From Tardibacter sp963781025 (GTDB lineage: Bacteria; Pseudomonadota; Alphaproteobacteria; Sphingomonadales; Sphingomonadaceae), in the NCBI GenBank assembly GCA_963781025.1, contig CAWADU010000003.1:1922001-1986000 (forward strand): DNA of 64,000 nucleotides, given 5' to 3'. The notes below the pieces were generated by a model. It worked only from the letters and a program-made list of their open reading frames with translations, ran no database searches and had not been told where the DNA came from. Each line of letters opens with the position of its first letter. Position 1 is the stretch's first letter. Both the position numbers and the translations under genes were made by a program. Shown in pieces: positions 25,109 to 33,545 of the stretch.

Positions 25109-25132
25109 ACGACTGCATATCGCTAACGTTTA
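25109..25132 (-). promoter_or_regulatory. FliA-type promoter of the flgP-like/flgT-like operon
   Basis: Minus strand TAAA (25132-25129), 15 nt, GTCGTTTA (25113-25106), about 40 nt before the ATG at 25072. It is preceded by CCC exactly as at fliD. Confidence 0.7.
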
Positions 25133-25266
25133 GGGTAACGCGTTCCCCTGCCCGCTAAAGCCTTCGCCTACTTGCCCTGAGATAGTTTCATTACGGAGCT
25201 GTGACTAACGCATATTTGCGCTTAAGGATCAGGCAGTTATAAGCCCCTCCACCAAAGGGGGCAGCG

Positions 25267-26406
25267 TTGCACATTCTCTATGCGGTCATTGCGCTCAGCG
25301 GAATCGTTGGATTCACCTGGGCTCTTATAACAATGCAGGCAAAGGCGGCAATTGCGGTCATTGGTACCAACGGGCAGAGAAACGCGTCACTGGATGGTTT
25401 GCGGGGGCTGCTTGCCCTGGCGGTGCTGATGCACCACGAAATCATCACGCGCTCTTTTTATACGACGGGACTATGGGTCGCCCCGACAAGTAACTTCGAT
25501 AATCTTTTGGGAACAGCCTCGGTTGCCTTGTTTTTCATGGCTTCAGCCTATCTTTTTGGTGGTCGCCTTATTCGGAATGAGGGCGAAATCGACGTCCTGG
25601 ATTTTGCAATAGGCAGGATAAACAGGATTGCCCCTCTTTATTATTTCGCAGTCATTGTATTGATTGCCATTTCCATACTCCATGAACCCTTCAAAAATTT
25701 TGATGCGCCGAGCGTATTTATAAAGAAAATTTCTGCGTGGTCCTCATTTGGATTTCGTCACGGCGAAGGAATCAATGGATTCGATGCATCCAGCGTTGTA
25801 CTCAGTGCGATCTGGAGCCTTAAATACGAATGGTTATTATACTTCATTCTTCCTGTGCTAGCTCTCCTGATGCGCATCACACGTCATCCTGCGGCTTTGT
25901 TTTTAGGCCTAATTGCGCTCAGCTTCTATTGGTCTCTCTTCACATTCTTCGTTGCTGGAATCCTGGCTTGTTATATCGTGGATTTCCGGAGCACGTCGGC
26001 CGGGCCTTACTGGCGTTGGGCGGCACTGGCAGGCATCGTAACGATCATTCTGACTTCACATAGCGCCACCGGCCCGTGGGAAGCAGCTTTACTTCTACCT
26101 CTTTTTATAGCGGCCTTGCAGGGTGGCGGTATGCTCAAATTCCTTAGCTGGAGGCCGCTGCGTTTTCTCGGGCAGATCAGCTACAGCATCTATCTGCTGC
26201 ATGGTGCCGTTCTGTTCCTCGTTTCCGACACCCTAATCGGGCGATCTGTCTTCAGCCAATTAAACGATGGCGCCTTTTTTGTAGTGATCTGGGCAATTGG
26301 CTGCGCTGTAGTCGTCGTTTCGACGGCGACTTTTCTGTTGATTGAAAAGCCAATGCTGATTGAGAAAGCCAGACCCGTAGGACGACGAGCGGTCGCTAAT
26401 GTTTAG
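25267..26406 (+). CDS. Acyltransferase 3 family membrane protein (OafA/YrhL type)
   Basis: A 379-residue protein with about ten hydrophobic segments. The family motif is NASLDGLRGLLALAVLMHHE, and the C-terminal motif LGQISYSIYLLHG is typical of acyltransferase 3. These enzymes O-acetylate surface polysaccharides or lipids. The TTG start at 25267 is chosen because AAAGGGGG lies 4 nt upstream and the first segment then forms a complete helix; the first ATG is at 25333. Base and codon use are clearly AT-richer than both flanks (for example TTTTTATAAAG-type stretches), suggesting horizontal acquisition. It may modify O-antigen or flagellin glycans, which is inference only. Confidence 0.88.
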   Translation: MHILYAVIALSGIVGFTWALITMQAKAAIAVIGTNGQRNASLDGLRGLLALAVLMHHEIITRSFYTTGLWVAPTSNFDNLLGTASVALFFMASAYLFGGRLIRNEGEIDVLDFAIGRINRIAPLYYFAVIVLIAISILHEPFKNFDAPSVFIKKISAWSSFGFRHGEGINGFDASSVVLSAIWSLKYEWLLYFILPVLALLMRITRHPAALFLGLIALSFYWSLFTFFVAGILACYIVDFRSTSAGPYWRWAALAGIVTIILTSHSATGPWEAALLLPLFIAALQGGGMLKFLSWRPLRFLGQISYSIYLLHGAVLFLVSDTLIGRSVFSQLNDGAFFVVIWAIGCAVVVVSTATFLLIEKPMLIEKARPVGRRAVANV

Positions 26407-26484
26407 CGCCACCTTTTGCCTTGCGCGGCGGAGCGTTAACCGCCTATGCGCAGGGAACCAAAGGGGAACGCGGGGGCGGTTAAA

Positions 26485-27993
26485 ATGGTCGCGCATGTCA
26501 CGACCGTGGCATTTCTTGGGCTGGAAGCCCGCACCGTCGACGTGCAGGTGCAAGTCGCCAACGGCATGCCCGCCTTTCGCGTCGTCGGCCTGCCCGACAA
26601 GGCGGTGGGCGAAAGCCGCGACCGGGTGCATGCGACGCTCTCCGCACTCGGCCTCGCGCTGCCCCCGAAACGGATCACCGTCAATCTCTCGCCCGCCGAT
26701 CTGCCGAAAGAGGGCTCGCACTACGACCTGCCGATCGCACTTGGCCTGCTGGCGGCGATGGGTGTCCTTGATGCCGAACACCTCGGCCAATATCTCGTCG
26801 TCGGCGAACTGGGGCTGGACGGCAGGATCGCCCCGGTGCCCGGTGTGCTGCTCGCGGCGCTGCATGCATCTGAAAACGACCTCGGCATGATCTGCCCCGC
26901 CGATCAGGGCGGCGAGGCCGCTTGGGCAGGCCGGATCGAGGTGCTGGCCGCGCCCGATCTCCTGACCCTGCTCAATCATTTTCGCGGCACGCAGCTGATG
27001 ACGCCGCCCGAACCCGCGCGCGCCGACAGGCTGGCGGCCGGCCCGTGCATGTCCGAGGTCAAGGGCCAGGAAACCGCCAAGCGCGCGCTTGAGGTGGCGG
27101 CAGCGGGCGGCCATAATCTTCTGTTCGTCGGGCCGCCTGGCGCGGGAAAATCGCTGCTCGCCGCCTGCCTGCCGGGGATATTGCCCGAGCTGACGCCTTC
27201 CGAGGCGCTGGAAGTGTCGATGGTCGCCTCCGTCGCCGGATCGCTGGAAGGCGGCAAGCTGCTGCGGTCACGGCCCTATCGCGCGCCGCACCATTCGGCC
27301 TCGATGCCCGCGCTCGTCGGCGGCGGCCTGAAAGCGCGGCCGGGCGAAGTCAGCCTGGCCCATCTCGGCGTACTGTTCCTCGACGAGCTGCCCGAGTTCC
27401 AACGGCCGGTGCTCAATTCGCTGCGCCAGCCGTTGGAGACCGGCAAGGTCACGGTTGCCCGCGCCAATGCGCATGTCACCTTTCCCGCGCGGGTTCAGTT
27501 GATCGCGGCGATGAACCCCTGCCGTTGCGGCCATCTGGGCGACGCCTCGCTTGCCTGCACCCGGGCGCCGCGCTGCGCATCGGATTATCAGGCGCGCGTC
27601 TCGGGGCCGCTGCTCGACCGCATCGACCTGCATGTCGATGTCCAGCCGGTTTCGGCCGCCGATCTGGTGCTGCCGCCGCCCGCGGAAGGATCGGAACAGG
27701 TCGGTGCACGGGTCAGGGCGGCGCGTGCCCTCCAGACCGCACGCTATGCCGGGCACGGGGTCCGCACCAATGCCGAAGCCGACGGCAAGCTGCTTGAAGA
27801 AGTCGCCACCCCCGATGAGGCCGGGCGCAAATTGCTTCACCAGGCGGCCGAGGCGATGCGACTCACCGCGCGAGGATTTCACCGAGTGCTACGCGTGGCA
27901 CGCACACTTGCCGACCTGGCGGGAAGCGAGGCGGTGGGCCGCGTCCATATCGCCGAAGCGCTCAGCTATCGCAGACAGGCGCCTGTGAACTGA
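26485..27993 (+). CDS. YifB/ComM family Mg-chelatase-like AAA+ ATPase
   Basis: A protein of about 502 residues. The N-terminal domain (MVAHVTTVAFLGLEARTVDV) is an S5/Lon-protease-like fold. The central AAA+ domain has Walker A GPPGAGKS (about residues 216-223) and LFLDELPEFQRPVLNSLRQP, and the C-terminal Mg-chelatase domain includes AMNPCRCGH and the cysteine-containing segment after it. ComM is a branch-migration helicase for natural transformation. The start at 26485 is preferred because family members begin MVAHV; an upstream in-frame ATG at 26446 lacks conservation. Confidence 0.93.
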   Translation: MVAHVTTVAFLGLEARTVDVQVQVANGMPAFRVVGLPDKAVGESRDRVHATLSALGLALPPKRITVNLSPADLPKEGSHYDLPIALGLLAAMGVLDAEHLGQYLVVGELGLDGRIAPVPGVLLAALHASENDLGMICPADQGGEAAWAGRIEVLAAPDLLTLLNHFRGTQLMTPPEPARADRLAAGPCMSEVKGQETAKRALEVAAAGGHNLLFVGPPGAGKSLLAACLPGILPELTPSEALEVSMVASVAGSLEGGKLLRSRPYRAPHHSASMPALVGGGLKARPGEVSLAHLGVLFLDELPEFQRPVLNSLRQPLETGKVTVARANAHVTFPARVQLIAAMNPCRCGHLGDASLACTRAPRCASDYQARVSGPLLDRIDLHVDVQPVSAADLVLPPPAEGSEQVGARVRAARALQTARYAGHGVRTNAEADGKLLEEVATPDEAGRKLLHQAAEAMRLTARGFHRVLRVARTLADLAGSEAVGRVHIAEALSYRRQAPVN

Positions 27994-28043
27994 TCTCGGC
28001 ATGGCGCGTTTGTGGATCGAGCGGGGCAGCAGGAGCGCATGCC

Positions 28044-28352
28044 ATGCCCCAGGGCGACAAGGACAAATACACCGGCAAGCAGAAGCGCAAGGCCGAACAT
28101 ATCGAGGAAGGCTATGAAAAGCGCGGCGTATCCTCCGACGAGGCGGAACGGCGCGCCTGGGCGACGGTGAACAAGGAAAGCGGCGGCGGCAATAAATCCG
28201 GCTCCGGTCGCGGCAAGCCCGATACCAACGTCGCCGCGAAGAAGGGCGGGAGAAAGGGCGGCGCAGCGTCTAGCTCGCGCACCGCCGCCGAGCGTTCGGC
28301 CTCCGCCAAAAAGGCCGCCGCGACCCGCAAGCGAAACGCGGCGAAGGGTTAA
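28044..28352 (+). CDS. Small basic Lys/Gly/Ser/Ala-rich protein (annotated elsewhere as plasmid stabilization protein)
   Basis: A 102-residue protein. Residues 1-50 contain KYTGKQKRKAEHIEEGYEKR and RRAWATVNK, conserved in a family of small proteobacterial proteins; the tail is a histone-like run of Lys, Ala, Ser and Arg. A nucleic-acid-binding or stress role fits the charge pattern, but no function can be assigned from sequence. The common name is historical and there is no plasmid context here. It stands alone, 50 nt after yifB. Confidence 0.78.
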   Translation: MPQGDKDKYTGKQKRKAEHIEEGYEKRGVSSDEAERRAWATVNKESGGGNKSGSGRGKPDTNVAAKKGGRKGGAASSSRTAAERSASAKKAAATRKRNAAKG

Positions 28353-28437
28353 GGCATTCTTCGGGTTGGACCAATTCCGTGGGTGCGCTATTCTCCCTTA
28401 TCCGGTCCCAAACACCGGTAACTGGGGGAGACGAGCT

Positions 28438-28854
28438 ATGGAATGGGCTCTTTTACCACTAAAACGCTATGCCGATTTCAGCGGTCGTTCGCGGCGCAAG
28501 GAATATTGGTTGTTCGCGCTGCTGGTGTTCGCCGTGACCTTCGCGCTTGCGCTGCTTATCGGTGTATTTGACCATCGTTCCATGATGGCGGACGGCAATC
28601 CGTTCATGGCAGGCTCGGCGTTCGCGCTGATCGGCCTTTTCGTCCTCGCGATAATCATACCCTCCATTGCCGTTCAGGTGCGCCGGTTTCACGACCAGGA
28701 CAAGTCGGGCTGGTTTGTGCTGCTGAATTTGATTCCGTACATTGGCGGGCTGATCGTGCTGGTGTTCATGTGCCTTGAAGGCACGCGCGGCCCCAATCGC
28801 TTTGGCGAAGACCCGAAGGCGGGCGAGCCGGGGCACCAGCAAGCCTCGATCTGA
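28438..28854 (+). CDS. DUF805 family inner-membrane protein
   Basis: A 138-residue protein with three or four membrane helices. The DUF805 signature lies near the N-terminus (KRYADFSGRSRRKEYWLFAL), followed by the RRFHDQDKSGWFVLL motif and the end EGTRGPNRFGEDP. The ATG at 28438 is preceded by GGGGGAGACG. Function unknown; DUF805 proteins are common small membrane proteins. Confidence 0.92.
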   Translation: MEWALLPLKRYADFSGRSRRKEYWLFALLVFAVTFALALLIGVFDHRSMMADGNPFMAGSAFALIGLFVLAIIIPSIAVQVRRFHDQDKSGWFVLLNLIPYIGGLIVLVFMCLEGTRGPNRFGEDPKAGEPGHQQASI

Positions 28855-28888
28855 GCGAACGACGGATCGCGTCGAAAGGAGAGATGCC

Positions 28889-29242
28889 ATGGCGTTGCAA
28901 GGTAGCTGTCACTGCGGCGCGATCCGGTTCGAAGTCGACGCCGATCCACCTGCCGAGGTCGTCGAGTGCAACTGCTCCTTCTGCCGCCGCCAGGGCCGCA
29001 AATGGTGGTTCCTTCCGTATACCCAGTTCCGGCTGCTGACCAACGAGAACGCGGTCGCGAGCTACTTCTTCGGCGCGCACAGGATCGAACACCATCATTG
29101 CGGCGTGTGCGGCTGCGGCCCCTATTCGGAAGGGACGCACCCGCATACGGGCGAAAAGACGGCGGCGATCAACCTACGCTGCATTCCCGAGGTGGACATC
29201 GATGCCCTGCCGGTCCGCCACATCGATGGGGCAAGCGTCTGA
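28889..29242 (+). CDS. GFA (glutathione-dependent formaldehyde-activating) family zinc protein
   Basis: A 117-residue protein with the zinc-binding cysteine pattern of the GFA/CENP-V fold: GSCHCGAIRFEVDADP, VECNCSFCRRQG and HHCGVCGCGPYSEG. Biochemical role in this subgroup is unsettled; some members act on glutathione adducts. The start is the ATG at 28889 behind GAAAGGAGAG. It precedes the AmpG-like transporter by 37 nt. Confidence 0.92.
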   Translation: MALQGSCHCGAIRFEVDADPPAEVVECNCSFCRRQGRKWWFLPYTQFRLLTNENAVASYFFGAHRIEHHHCGVCGCGPYSEGTHPHTGEKTAAINLRCIPEVDIDALPVRHIDGASV

Positions 29243-29279
29243 GCCTTTCCTCCTGCGCCGCATCCGCTAAGCTGCGCCG

Positions 29280-30599
29280 ATGACCGAACCTTTTCCCGCG
29301 CCGTCGTGGCGCGACCGCCTGCCGCAAGGCGTCCGTCCCTATGTGGAACCCGCGCCTCTCGCCGCGCTGTTCCTCGGCATCTCGTCGGGTTTTCCCTTTG
29401 CGATGCTCGCCGCGACGCTGACGAACCGACTGTCCGAAGCGGGCATCGACAAGAAGTCGATCTCCGCCTTTGCGCTGGCGCTTCTCGTCTACAGCTTCAA
29501 ATGGGCCTGGGCGCCATTGGTCGACCGGGTGCATCTGCCGTTCTTCTCCGCCCGCTTCGGCCAACGGCGGGCATGGCTGTGGCTCACCGGACTGGCGGTA
29601 ATGGCCGCCGTCGTCGTGCTTGGCCTAGCCGATCCGCGCGCCGACATCCGCACGGTCGCCTATGCCGCAGTGCTGCTCGGTTTTTGCGGGGCGACGTTCG
29701 ACATCGTGATCGACGCCTACCGGATCGAGCTGCTCTCGCCCGAACAACTGGGCGTGGGATCGGGCATGTCGCAATATGGCTGGCGCATCGGCGCGGCGGC
29801 GGCGGCGTCTCTGGCGCTGTTCGTCGCGCTTCGGACCGACTGGACGCTCGGCTATATCGCCTGCGCGCCGCTCGCAATGTCGGCGCTGCTCGCATCGCTG
29901 GTGATGGGCGAGCCCAAGCGCCACCGCGAACCCGCGCCCAAGAAGGGCGTCGCGGAACTGGCCGACGCCTTTGTTTCGCCGCTAAAAGACTTCTTCTCCC
30001 GCGAGGGCGCGCTCGTCGTGCTGCTGTTCGTGCTCGTCCACAAGATCGGCGACACCATGGCGAACCTGATGATCCGCGACCTGCTGGTGGGGCTGGGCTT
30101 CAGCAAGCAGGAGATTTTGATCGGCGACGTTTGGATCGGGTTCATCGCGCTGCTCGCCGGGATATTCGTCGGCGGCTGGCTCTACGCCCGGCTCGGCATG
30201 AAACGGTCGGTGCTGGTGAGCCTTGTGCTGATGGCGGTGTCGAATCTGAGCTTTGCGGCACTGGCGGCGACGGGGCATTCGATGCCAATGCTCGCCTTCA
30301 CCATCGGGTTCGAGAACTTCGCCAGCGGCATCGGCGGTGTGGTGGTGGTTGCCTATCTGTCGGCGCTGTGCAACCTCGCCTTCACCGCCACCCAGTTCGC
30401 GATGCTGTCCGCCGCCGCCGCCATCGTCGGGCAATTCCTGACCGGTACCACGGCGGGCGCGCTGATCGAGAGCTTCGGCTATGCCGATTTCTACCTGCTC
30501 ACGACGCTCCTCGCGCTTCCCGGTGTCGCGCTTTACTGGTTCATGATGCGGTCGGGGCTGGTCGACCGTTCGGTGGGATCGGCAGCGACCGAGGGGTAA
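29280..30599 (+). CDS. AmpG-like MFS transporter (muropeptide permease family)
   Basis: A 439-residue, 12-helix protein. The N-terminal LGISSGFPFAMLAATLTNRL and KWAWAPLVDRV, the CGATFDIVIDAYRIELL loop, and the C-terminal ATQFAMLSAAAAIVGQFLTG are typical of AmpG (import of anhydro-muropeptides for cell-wall recycling and beta-lactamase induction). The substrate is not proven by sequence; related transporters in sphingomonads can differ. It is convergent with motB, with 35 nt between the stops. Confidence 0.85.
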   Translation: MTEPFPAPSWRDRLPQGVRPYVEPAPLAALFLGISSGFPFAMLAATLTNRLSEAGIDKKSISAFALALLVYSFKWAWAPLVDRVHLPFFSARFGQRRAWLWLTGLAVMAAVVVLGLADPRADIRTVAYAAVLLGFCGATFDIVIDAYRIELLSPEQLGVGSGMSQYGWRIGAAAAASLALFVALRTDWTLGYIACAPLAMSALLASLVMGEPKRHREPAPKKGVAELADAFVSPLKDFFSREGALVVLLFVLVHKIGDTMANLMIRDLLVGLGFSKQEILIGDVWIGFIALLAGIFVGGWLYARLGMKRSVLVSLVLMAVSNLSFAALAATGHSMPMLAFTIGFENFASGIGGVVVVAYLSALCNLAFTATQFAMLSAAAAIVGQFLTGTTAGALIESFGYADFYLLTTLLALPGVALYWFMMRSGLVDRSVGSAATEG

Positions 30600-30634
30600 G
30601 CGCGGACCGCAAGCTGCCGGGATGAGCGGTTTGC

Positions 30635-31561
30635 CTATCTGGCCCCGCCCGCCTGGTCCGGGGTCCGGTAAAGCAGCGTCACGCTGATCCGCCGGTTGCG
30701 GGGGTCATAGGGGTTCAGGGCATTGAACGGCTCGCGGTCGGCAACGCCTTCCAGCCGCGAAAAGCGCGTCGGATCGACGCCGTTGGCCGCCAGCATCGCG
30801 CGCGTCGCCTCGGCGCGTTGCGAGGACAATATCCAGTTGTTCATGCCCGGCGCCGTGCCGGGGCGCGGGTTGTAGGGCAGGCTGTCGGTGTGGCCGCGCA
30901 TGGCGATGGGGTTGGGCATGGCCGAGACCGCGCCCGCCACCTCGACCAGCAAGGCCGATGCCGAGCGCGACAGATGATTGGTGCCGACGTCGAACATCGC
31001 GAAATCGGCCTCGTCCAATATGTCGATGCGCAAGCCTTCAGGCGTGATCGAAAGCTGTATCTTGTCGCGCAGCCGGGCCAGGTTCCTGTCGCGGCTCATG
31101 CGCTCGGCAAGGTCCGTCGCGGCCTTTTCGAAGCGCTGCTGATCTTCCTTCTTCAGCTTTTCGCCCAGCAGCCGCTCGGCCTGCGTCGGCGGCGTCACCT
31201 TCGCAAAGCTGGTGACGGGCATGATCCGCTGCGAGCCTTTGGGCATGGCGTTGGGCGCATTGCCATCGGGCGCCATCATCGCCCGGCCGCCCATCACGCC
31301 GTTCGATCCGCCCGCCTTGGTGTGCTGGACAAGCGTAGGCGAGAAATAATCGGCGATGCCCTTGCGCTGATCCTCGTTCGTCGCGCCGACGATCCATAAA
31401 AGCAGGAAGAACGCCATCATCGCGGTCACGAAATCGGCATAGGCGACCTTCCACGCGCCGCCGTGATGGCCGCCGTGGCCCGCAATCGTTATCTTTTTGA
31501 TGATGATGGGGGGAAGGACCTCGGCCTCCGCCACCAATGGCTTCATCGGCTGCGCGCTCAT
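30635..31561 (-). CDS. motB: Flagellar stator protein MotB
   Basis: A 308-residue stator subunit. The cytoplasmic N-terminus is His/Gly-rich, and one membrane helix (about residues 42-62) carries the proton-binding Asp43 in AYADFVTAMMAFFLLLWIVG. A periplasmic linker is followed by an OmpA-like peptidoglycan-binding domain with MRGHTDSLPYNPRPG and NRRISVTLLYRTP. It anchors the motor to the cell wall. The gene lies 3 nt after motA. Confidence 0.95.
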   Translation of the reverse strand: MSAQPMKPLVAEAEVLPPIIIKKITIAGHGGHHGGAWKVAYADFVTAMMAFFLLLWIVGATNEDQRKGIADYFSPTLVQHTKAGGSNGVMGGRAMMAPDGNAPNAMPKGSQRIMPVTSFAKVTPPTQAERLLGEKLKKEDQQRFEKAATDLAERMSRDRNLARLRDKIQLSITPEGLRIDILDEADFAMFDVGTNHLSRSASALLVEVAGAVSAMPNPIAMRGHTDSLPYNPRPGTAPGMNNWILSSQRAEATRAMLAANGVDPTRFSRLEGVADREPFNALNPYDPRNRRISVTLLYRTPDQAGGAR

Positions 31562-31564
31562 GGC

Positions 31565-32428
31565 CTACCGGCCCCTCAGCCCGTCGAACACGTCGGCGAA
31601 GCCGGGCTGGTTCTTGTGGCTGATGCTGGTGCGCGCGGCCTCGATGACGATCGCCTGGGCATTGCCATAGAGCGAGGAGACGATCACCGCCTTGGCAACG
31701 TGATAGATCTCGCCGTCCTCCTCGTTGATCTGTTCCAGCCGATTGGCGAACGGCGAGACGATGCCATATGCGAGCAGCACGCCGAGGAATGTGCCGACGA
31801 GCGCCGAGCCGATCATGCCGCCAAGCACGGCTGGCGGCTGGTCGATCGACCCCATGGTCTTCACCACGCCGAGCACGGCCGCGACAATGCCGAGCGCGGG
31901 CAGCGCATCGCCGAGCGTCTGCAATACCTTGACGTTCTTTTCGACGGCGTGGTGATGCGTCTTCAGCGCATTGTCCATGATCTCCTCGACCGCATGGACG
32001 TTCAACGTGCCCGACGACACGACGACGAGGCGGATCGCGTCGCTGATGAAATCGATCAGGAAATGATCTTTCAAAAGCCTGGGAAATTCGCCGAAAATGC
32101 TGGAGGTCTTGGGGTTTTCGATGTGCGCTTCCATCGCGACGGGGCCGTCGGTCTTCATCGTCTTCATCAGCTTGGCGGTGAGGAAGATGGTGTCGAGATA
32201 ATCCTGCTTCTTGTAGGCCGGGCCCTTGAATACCTTGCCGAGACCGCCGCCGACCGATTTCAGCAGGCCCATGCTGTTGCCGAGCAGCAGCGAACCCGCC
32301 GCAGCGCCGCCGATGATCAACATTTCATGCGGAATTGCTTCCATCACGGGCTCGAGATGGCCGCCGGTGATGGCGAAACCGCCGAACACCATGACGAACA
32401 ACACGATAAGCCCGATCGCCGCGAACAT
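31565..32428 (-). CDS. motA: Flagellar stator protein MotA
   Basis: A 287-residue stator with four membrane helices (N-terminal pair residues 1-55; C-terminal pair including ALPALGIVAAVLGVVKTMGS and IGSALVGTFLGVLLAYGIV) and a large cytoplasmic loop that contacts FliG. Length and conserved prolines match MotA. It is preceded by a FliA-type promoter about 70 nt upstream and forms a two-gene unit with motB, separate from the flg operon whose last gene flgL ends 172 nt upstream. Confidence 0.96.
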   Translation of the reverse strand: MFAAIGLIVLFVMVFGGFAITGGHLEPVMEAIPHEMLIIGGAAAGSLLLGNSMGLLKSVGGGLGKVFKGPAYKKQDYLDTIFLTAKLMKTMKTDGPVAMEAHIENPKTSSIFGEFPRLLKDHFLIDFISDAIRLVVVSSGTLNVHAVEEIMDNALKTHHHAVEKNVKVLQTLGDALPALGIVAAVLGVVKTMGSIDQPPAVLGGMIGSALVGTFLGVLLAYGIVSPFANRLEQINEEDGEIYHVAKAVIVSSLYGNAQAIVIEAARTSISHKNQPGFADVFDGLRGR

Positions 32429-32495
32429 TCAGCGCCACCCCGATAGATTGTAAGGCCGCACGGATGCGCGGCACGTTTTCCGCTTAATCAGGTTT

Positions 32496-32519
32496 ACGAC
32501 CCGATCGGACTGATCTTTA
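32496..32519 (-). promoter_or_regulatory. FliA-type promoter of motA-motB
   Basis: Minus strand TAAA (32519-32516), 15 nt, GTCGTAAA (32500-32493), about 70 nt before motA. It lies in the 172-nt gap between flgL and motA, which otherwise shows only a short GC hairpin near flgL without a T-tract. Confidence 0.72.
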
Positions 32520-32600
32520 GCGGACAACTGGTTGAGAAAAGCTTTGCCGGCACTGAGCCCCGACGCCCTTTCCGGCAGGCCGGAGAGGATTTCGGCGACA

Positions 32601-33533
32601 TCATAGATATTGGAACAGCGACAGCTTCTTGATCTGCGCGAAACTTTGCTGCGATGCCTGCAAGAGCGTCATCGCGCTCTGAAGCTGGGTGATCGCGCCC
32701 GCCACATCCAGGCTTTCGATATTGCTCTGGGCGGTGGAGAGCGTCGTTTCCAATGTCTTGAGCCGGTCCGCCTCGGTATCGACCTGCGCCATGCGCGAGC
32801 CGAAAGTGGCCCGCTGGTCGGCAAGGCGGTCGACCCCGGCGTTCATATCGGCCAACGCCTTGTCCATGCCCTGCTGGAAAGCGGTCTGGTCGGCTGCGCC
32901 ATCGGCGGGCGGATTGTCCAGCACCGCCTTGAATTGCGCAAGCGACTGGAAGATCGACTGGCGCCCGGCGCCGCTCTCGATCGAAAGCATGTCGAGGCCG
33001 TTGGTCCCGGTTGATACCGTGACGTCGGGGCTGACCGGCACCTGCGGCGGTTGGCCGCTGCCCTGCCAGACGATTGCGCCGGTTGCATCCTTCGCGAAGG
33101 CGGCGGTCGCCACCTGCGCGCCGGAGAAGATGTAATTGCCTGCCGCGTCCCTGGTGTTCGCAAGCGACAGCATCTGCTCGATGATCTGGCCGAGTTCGGT
33201 GGAGATGTTTTGCCGGTCGGCGGAGGTGAGGCTGCCGTTGGCGGCGTTGATCGCCAGTTCCTTGGCGCGCACCATCTGATTAGACATCGCCTCCACCGCG
33301 CTGTCGCCAAGCGAAAGCTGGGTGGTGATCGCGTCCATGTTGCGGATGAATTGCTGGTTGTTGTCGATGGAGCGCTGGAGATCGACCACGCGGTTCGAAC
33401 CCAGCGGATCGTCGGACGGCTCGAGGATACGCTTGCCGACCGCGATCTGCGACTGGAGCTTGTCGATGGTGGATTGCAGGTCGGCCATGCGGCCGGTCTG
33501 CGAGGCAAAGGATTGGAAGGTGCCGACGCGCAT
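32601..33533 (-). CDS. flgL: Hook-filament junction protein FlgL (HAP3)
   Basis: A 310-residue flagellin-related junction protein. The N-terminal D0/D1 helix has LQSTIDKLQSQIAVGKRILE and PSDDPLGSNRVVDLQRS; the C-terminal helix has LETTLSTAQSNIESLDVA and ends TLLQASQQSFAQIKKLSLFQ. It is the last gene of the flgB-flgL series, 12 nt after flgK. Length is normal. Confidence 0.94.
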   Translation of the reverse strand: MRVGTFQSFASQTGRMADLQSTIDKLQSQIAVGKRILEPSDDPLGSNRVVDLQRSIDNNQQFIRNMDAITTQLSLGDSAVEAMSNQMVRAKELAINAANGSLTSADRQNISTELGQIIEQMLSLANTRDAAGNYIFSGAQVATAAFAKDATGAIVWQGSGQPPQVPVSPDVTVSTGTNGLDMLSIESGAGRQSIFQSLAQFKAVLDNPPADGAADQTAFQQGMDKALADMNAGVDRLADQRATFGSRMAQVDTEADRLKTLETTLSTAQSNIESLDVAGAITQLQSAMTLLQASQQSFAQIKKLSLFQYL

Positions 33534-33545
33534 GAGCTACTCCTG

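Noticed and set aside
29306..30625. 439-codon second plus-strand frame over ampG
   Set aside because: The other frame encodes a clear 12-helix transporter; this one is Arg-rich shadow.
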